Source: Struthio camelus
Lineage: Eukaryota; Chordata; Aves; Struthioniformes; Struthionidae
Length of the DNA stretch: 64,000 nt
Reading direction: 5' to 3'
Assembly: GCF_040807025.1 (NCBI RefSeq)
Contig: NC_090952.1
Coordinates: 2,914,001-2,978,000 of the forward strand
Each line of letters starts with the position of its first letter. Positions within the stretch are counted from its first letter, which is position 1. Below are positions 60,301 through 64,000 of the stretch, piece after piece. The notes beneath the pieces were generated by a model that was not told the DNA's origin, did no database searches, and was given only the letters and a program-made list of their open reading frames with translations. Position numbers and translations under genes: made by a program.

Positions 60301-62548
60301 CCTTGAGGCCCAACCTCCGGAGGCCCTGAGGAGGGCACAGAGCCTCCTCCCTGTCTCTACCAAGCCACCCACTGCACTGCCTTCATCCTCCTGCCATGCC
60401 TCTTCCTGCACAGATGCACAGAGAGCTGAGGTCCCCTCACAGCCCCACTCCCTCCCTACAGCCCTCCACCAGTGCGGGCCATAGCAAGAGCCCCGGCAGG
60501 CCCAGAGCTAGCAGGGGCTGAGCAGCTGGCCATTTCCCAGAGCTCCTCCACCTGCTCCAACAAGGCTCGGCAGCCATCCATGGCCAAAACAGCCTAAGCA
60601 CTCGAGGCCCCACAGGTTTCCCAGCTGTCCCTGCAGGAGTCAAAAAAACAGGGTTATGCTCTCCCCATCACGGCCCTCCTCCCCTCCTGCCCCACCACAC
60701 TCTGCCCAGGGGACACCCAGGTAGAGGGGCGCAGCATGTCTAAGGCATGACCACCACAGCAACAGAGTTCACCCTACCCATGGCCAGGGCACTTGGCCCC
60801 TGCAGAGGGGCGCAGCACCCTCAAGGGGTTGCGAGAGCCAGCACGTTGCCCAGCCTCCCCCAGCCTGGGGAGGGCAGAGACACACAGACTTGCAATCAGG
60901 GCAGAGGACCAGCCCTGCATCTGGAGCCTGGCCACAAGGCAACAGCAACCGAGCAGGACAGGGAGCCCAGCACCCTGCTGGGAAGCCCCAGGGGAGGCTC
61001 TTCTGCCCGAGTCCTGCACTGCCGTCTCTGGGACTGCAGCACTTCAGCCTCCTCCTGGCTTGGCTACAGCTCAGCACCTCTTGGCCATCTCTGTCCTGCT
61101 GCCCTGGCAGCATGTGGCGCCCGAGATGGTGGTTGCCTCACATCTCTGCCTGGGGCACTGAACCCAGTGGCAGACTTGGTGCCCAGCTGCAGCATCTTCC
61201 CACCACGGGCTAAGAAAGGCTCTGAGCCTCACCACAAGGACGGGGGCACAGGATCTCCTCCCCTGGGCCACGGTGGCATCTCCCACTCTCTGCTGCTGTG
61301 CAGGCCTCGCAGGAAGCCCTCCTGGGCGCTGCCAAGTTCCTGAAATGGCAGCAGCTCACCTACCTCACCGAGACAGGACAGACAAGGCGCATCAGCGAGT
61401 ACCTGGTAAGCACAGCCCCAAAGCACCCAGCCTGCATAAGGCCTGGGCCCCTCCAGGCCCGAGCTGTGCCCCTCACTCACCTCTGGCATGCTCAAGCAAC
61501 TCCAGCCCACCTGGCACCTCATCATCCCTGGGCAGCACCGGGGCCTCTGCTCCCTCCAAACCCGAGCGCTACGCGCCTCCTGGCCGGGCACCGTGAACGC
61601 CCTGGCAGGCGATGGAAGGGGAGACTGCTCCTAGGTGGAGGTGCTGGCCAGCTGAGGGGGGAGGCTCTGCACCAACCCTTGTGCTCTCCCCAGCTGGCAA
61701 AGGAGAACAACAGAGCAGAATACCTGCGCCAGAGCCTGCGCTACCTGCAGAGCCCGCAGGAGCCCTTGCAAGAGGAAGCCGTGAGGTTCCTTGGTGAGCC
61801 ACAACCCCTCCGGGGGTCCCTCTCTGTCCCAGGGCAGCTTGGCCCCAGCCCTGGCTTTTGGGCTGGCAGCCACAAAAGCCAGGCCAGCAGGGCTGGGAAG
61901 GAGCTCTGCTGCTGGCAGTGCGCTGGGGAGCAGGATTTGTGACAGGCTGTGTGTGCCTAGGGCTCATTGGACGGCAGATGAGGGAGCAGGATGAGGAGGA
62001 ACTGCAGCACATTTGCAAGGGTGAGTGAGGGCAGTGGCAGGTCAGCCAGGGCTGACGGGGAGGAAGACACACCCTGGGCAGTGAGCACCAATCCCCACTC
62101 CCTGGCAAGCAGGGCTCTGCTCCCCCCTCACGCAGCAGGGGCCTTGTGGGGAGAGGAGAGAGACTTCAGGGGCCCTTGGGACATTCCTGGCCAGACACTT
62201 GCTGCTGAGCCATTTGTCCCCCCGCTTCCTCCTGGCCATGGGAAGAGCTAGGTGGGACTAGCCCCGGCAGCAGGGGAGGGGAAGCCTGGGGTCTGCGCAG
62301 ATCCAGGGGGGTTGATCTCTGCTCTGGTCCTTGCTCTTTCAGCCCTTGAAACCTTGCAGAAGAGAGCCAGGCCCTCCACTTGTTCGCTGGTGGCCCAAAC
62401 CATCCTGATCCTGAGAGCTTCAAGGACAAAGTCTCCAGCCAGAGCCAGCCAAGGAACCCTCTCCTCCTGGATCAGGAACAAGTGGCAGAGGTGGCAGCGG
62501 CCTCTAAGACACAGCAGCCTTTGCTGCTGCACCTCTGCTCACTTCTGA
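50626..62548 (+). CDS. Maestro/HEAT-repeat (MROH-like) protein, copy 3, 22 coding exons
   Basis: Coding exons: 50626-51391, 51824-51891, 52108-52230, 52519-52598, 53018-53141, 53469-53555, 53991-54191, 54591-54771, 55398-55504, 55928-56077, 56260-56414, 56806-56971, 57626-57813, 57903-58040, 58718-58832, 59275-59412, 59688-59864, 60023-60178, 61304-61405, 61694-61793, 61961-62020, 62343-62548. Only exon 1 differs in length (766 nt rather than 772), giving 1195 residues and keeping phase. Distinctive residues are KEVSARHS in exon 11 and a shortened VAWEKDGSVS repeat in exon 1. It shares RGAS, NNVRE and AAAHM with copy 1 but LPQLL and LSRM/LFDD with copy 2. It is the last gene of the array: the duplicated sequence ends 237 bp after its stop, so its 3' flank differs from that of the other copies. 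Confidence 0.88.
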
Positions 62549-62785
62549 GCCTGGCCTGCTCGGCCCATGGCCGCCACCTGAGCGCGCAAGGAACTTTGGG
62601 GGCTTCCTGGCCTCTCTGCCGCTGCCAGGCCACCCTGTGCTTGTTAGAGAAGGACATGGTAACTCAGATGGTAACTAGCTTAGCACAAGTCTAACCCTTG
62701 CTTAGCACTAGCATCTCAAGTAAACAAAGCCTGCAAGCCTCCAGGCCAAACTGTCAAACTCGAGAATCAGTGCTGACCACATAAC
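62261..62785 (+). repeat. Partial unit 4, right end of the tandem array
   Basis: Matches the start of each unit (the last intron, exon 22 and 237 bp of 3' flank) up to the word ending ACCACATAAC. After this the sequence no longer resembles the other units. This is the right breakpoint of the duplicated array in this window. Confidence 0.93.
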
Positions 62786-63180
62786 CACAAGGTCAGTTCA
62801 AATCAGACACACAACTAGCTAATGAAGACATACAACAGGGTGCATGCAGGAGACAAGACCGGATGCACCTGGGTGGTGGTTCACCTCTGAGAGGACAAGG
62901 GACCATGGAAGACAAGGACATGGCAACCAGCCCGGGATGTAGGCCAAGACCAATCAGAAAGAGAGAGACCACCAACTCAGTACAAACTGAACGAGACCTT
63001 CCCTGGCAGGCAGGGAAATAAGACTGTAAAGAATCTCTTTGTTCGGGGTCCCTCCTTAGAGGCATCCACCTCAAGCTCTCGCTTTGCTGCGCCACCAACA
63101 AATAATCAATTCATTTTGCTGCTAGACCTGTGCGAGACTCTGCTCCTTGGAAACCTAGGCTCAAACTGTTTCCATAGCAC
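62786..63180 (+). mobile_element. Possible old LTR-like fragment at the right edge of the array
   Basis: Not present in the other units. It contains, in order, a CCAAT box (about 62950), a poly(A)-signal-like AATAAG (63017-63022) followed by GACTGTAAAGAATCTC, and a T/C-rich stretch with CTCTCGCTTTGCTGCGCC and ACAAATAAT (about 63075-63110). This order resembles U3-R-U5 of avian endogenous retroviral LTRs. No coding parts are seen, so if real it would be a lone or partial LTR. I could not define both ends or a target duplication. Confidence 0.25.
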
Positions 63181-64000
63181 TGCTACACTTTCCCCAAAGC
63201 AGCAGCCCTGCCTCTTCACCACATGTCGGGATCTTTTCTTGGTGGAAACTAAACAGCAGAAAACTCAGGCCCTGAAGGAATCAGGATCATCCCGAGAGAG
63301 CTAGGACACGCACTCTTCCCGCCCGAACACACTCACACACACACAGTGTCTTTGCCACAAAGCGCCAGCTACTCTGCTGGGGTGCAAAACCAAGAGGCAA
63401 GGAGAAGAAAAGCTTTCGCGTCCCCTGCTCTCTCCAGAGACGTGGTGGAGCAAGAGCAGGCCTCGCGCTCTGCAGGGCTTACGAGTCCCGTCAAAGGGTC
63501 TCTGGGGTCTGAGATGCAGCTCCAGACCTTTTCTAGCACTATGGCCTACAGCACACAGGCCCTGGCATTGCCCATTTGTTGCCTCAAGTGCTCCATGCTG
63601 AGATGGAGGGCAACCAGGGCAGATCCCAGCGGACACGTCCTCCCGCGGGGTCAGTCCCTGTTCTAAGGGGGTCCCCCTCACCTTAGGACATGCAAGAGCA
63701 TCTTTCTCCAGCTGGCCTCTGCCTCAACACTGGAGAGGAGAAGCTGGCAACAAATTGTAGGAGAAGGACTTTTTCCAAAAAGGGGCCGCAGGAGCAAGTG
63801 AACTGGTCATGCTGACCTTGTTGAACCATAGCTGATGTACTACTAGCCTCTTACCTTCACTGTTACCTGGAAAGCTGAGGACAAGACAATACAGCTCTTC
63901 AAAAGCCACCTCCTTGCTGATGTGTAGACTATCTTCGACAACAAACACAAGCTAATCAAGGTTGGTTTCCAACACTAGGGAAGAGAACCTTAGGCTCAAC
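63181..64000. other. Single-copy flank with no recognised feature
   Basis: Lower in GC than the array. It has a short CA repeat (about 63330-63345) and a palindromic AGGGGGTCCCCCT near 63666-63678. Open frames up to about 126 codons occur on both strands but none has a start context, splice pattern or domain that supports a gene. Confidence 0.5.

Larger units (their letters stand above)
41496..62260 (+). repeat. Tandem segmental duplication unit 3 (20,765 bp)
   Basis: Collinear with units 1 and 2. Unit-specific changes include a short G tract near 42793, loss of a short segment near 43855, a GTTG-containing insertion in the first CR1 near 45787, and six bases lost from exon 1 of its gene. 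Confidence 0.97.

Noticed and set aside
63301-63681. 126-codon minus-strand and 106-codon plus-strand frames in the right flank
   Set aside because: They overlap each other, show no domain and have no splice or promoter support.
1-64000. CRISPR arrays, tRNA or rRNA genes, bacterial operons or phage
   Set aside because: None seen. The repeats are direct tandem units without spacers, and splicing and CR1 elements show a vertebrate genome.

Overview
The window is eukaryotic and almost certainly avian. It carries 5'-truncated CR1 LINEs with the bird-type 3' end, short introns, a very GC-rich base composition like that of a microchromosome, and an expanded family of maestro/HEAT-repeat (MROH-like) genes. 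There are no bacterial-type operons, CRISPR arrays or recognisable RNA genes. The species cannot be told from the sequence alone.

The layout is a head-to-tail tandem segmental duplication. Three complete units lie at 1-20737, 20738-41495 and 41496-62260 (20,737, 20,758 and 20,765 bp). A fourth starts at 62261 and breaks off at about 62785. The window opens just before the last exon of a further upstream gene copy, so the array continues to the left. Each unit, in order, holds: (a) the last coding exon of the preceding gene copy; (b) a 3' flank with convergent poly(A) signals; (c) a roughly 1.1 kb CpG island with CCAAT and YY1-like motifs; (d) a 30-bp minisatellite split by a minus-strand CR1; (e) a roughly 1.5 kb AT-richer island; (f) a plus-strand CR1 remnant; (g) a 0.7 kb 5' flank; (h) coding exons 1-21 of the MROH-like gene. 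Exon 22 lies just inside the next unit.

By following splice sites and phase I could assemble three full gene models of 22 coding exons: 9080-21025, 29860-41783 and 50626-62548. All are open from start to stop and predict 1197, 1197 and 1195 residues. The first exon encodes an acidic repetitive tail built from 15-residue units. The remainder is a helical HEAT/maestro domain. The copies differ by few substitutions, and the pattern of shared variants is mosaic, which suggests gene conversion or unequal exchange.

The right flank (62786-64000) is single copy here. It begins with sequence that resembles an old LTR, then nothing recognisable. No genes other than the MROH-like copies are well supported. 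A minus-strand transcript from the CpG island to a poly(A) signal in the 3' flank is possible in each unit but its coding capacity is doubtful.
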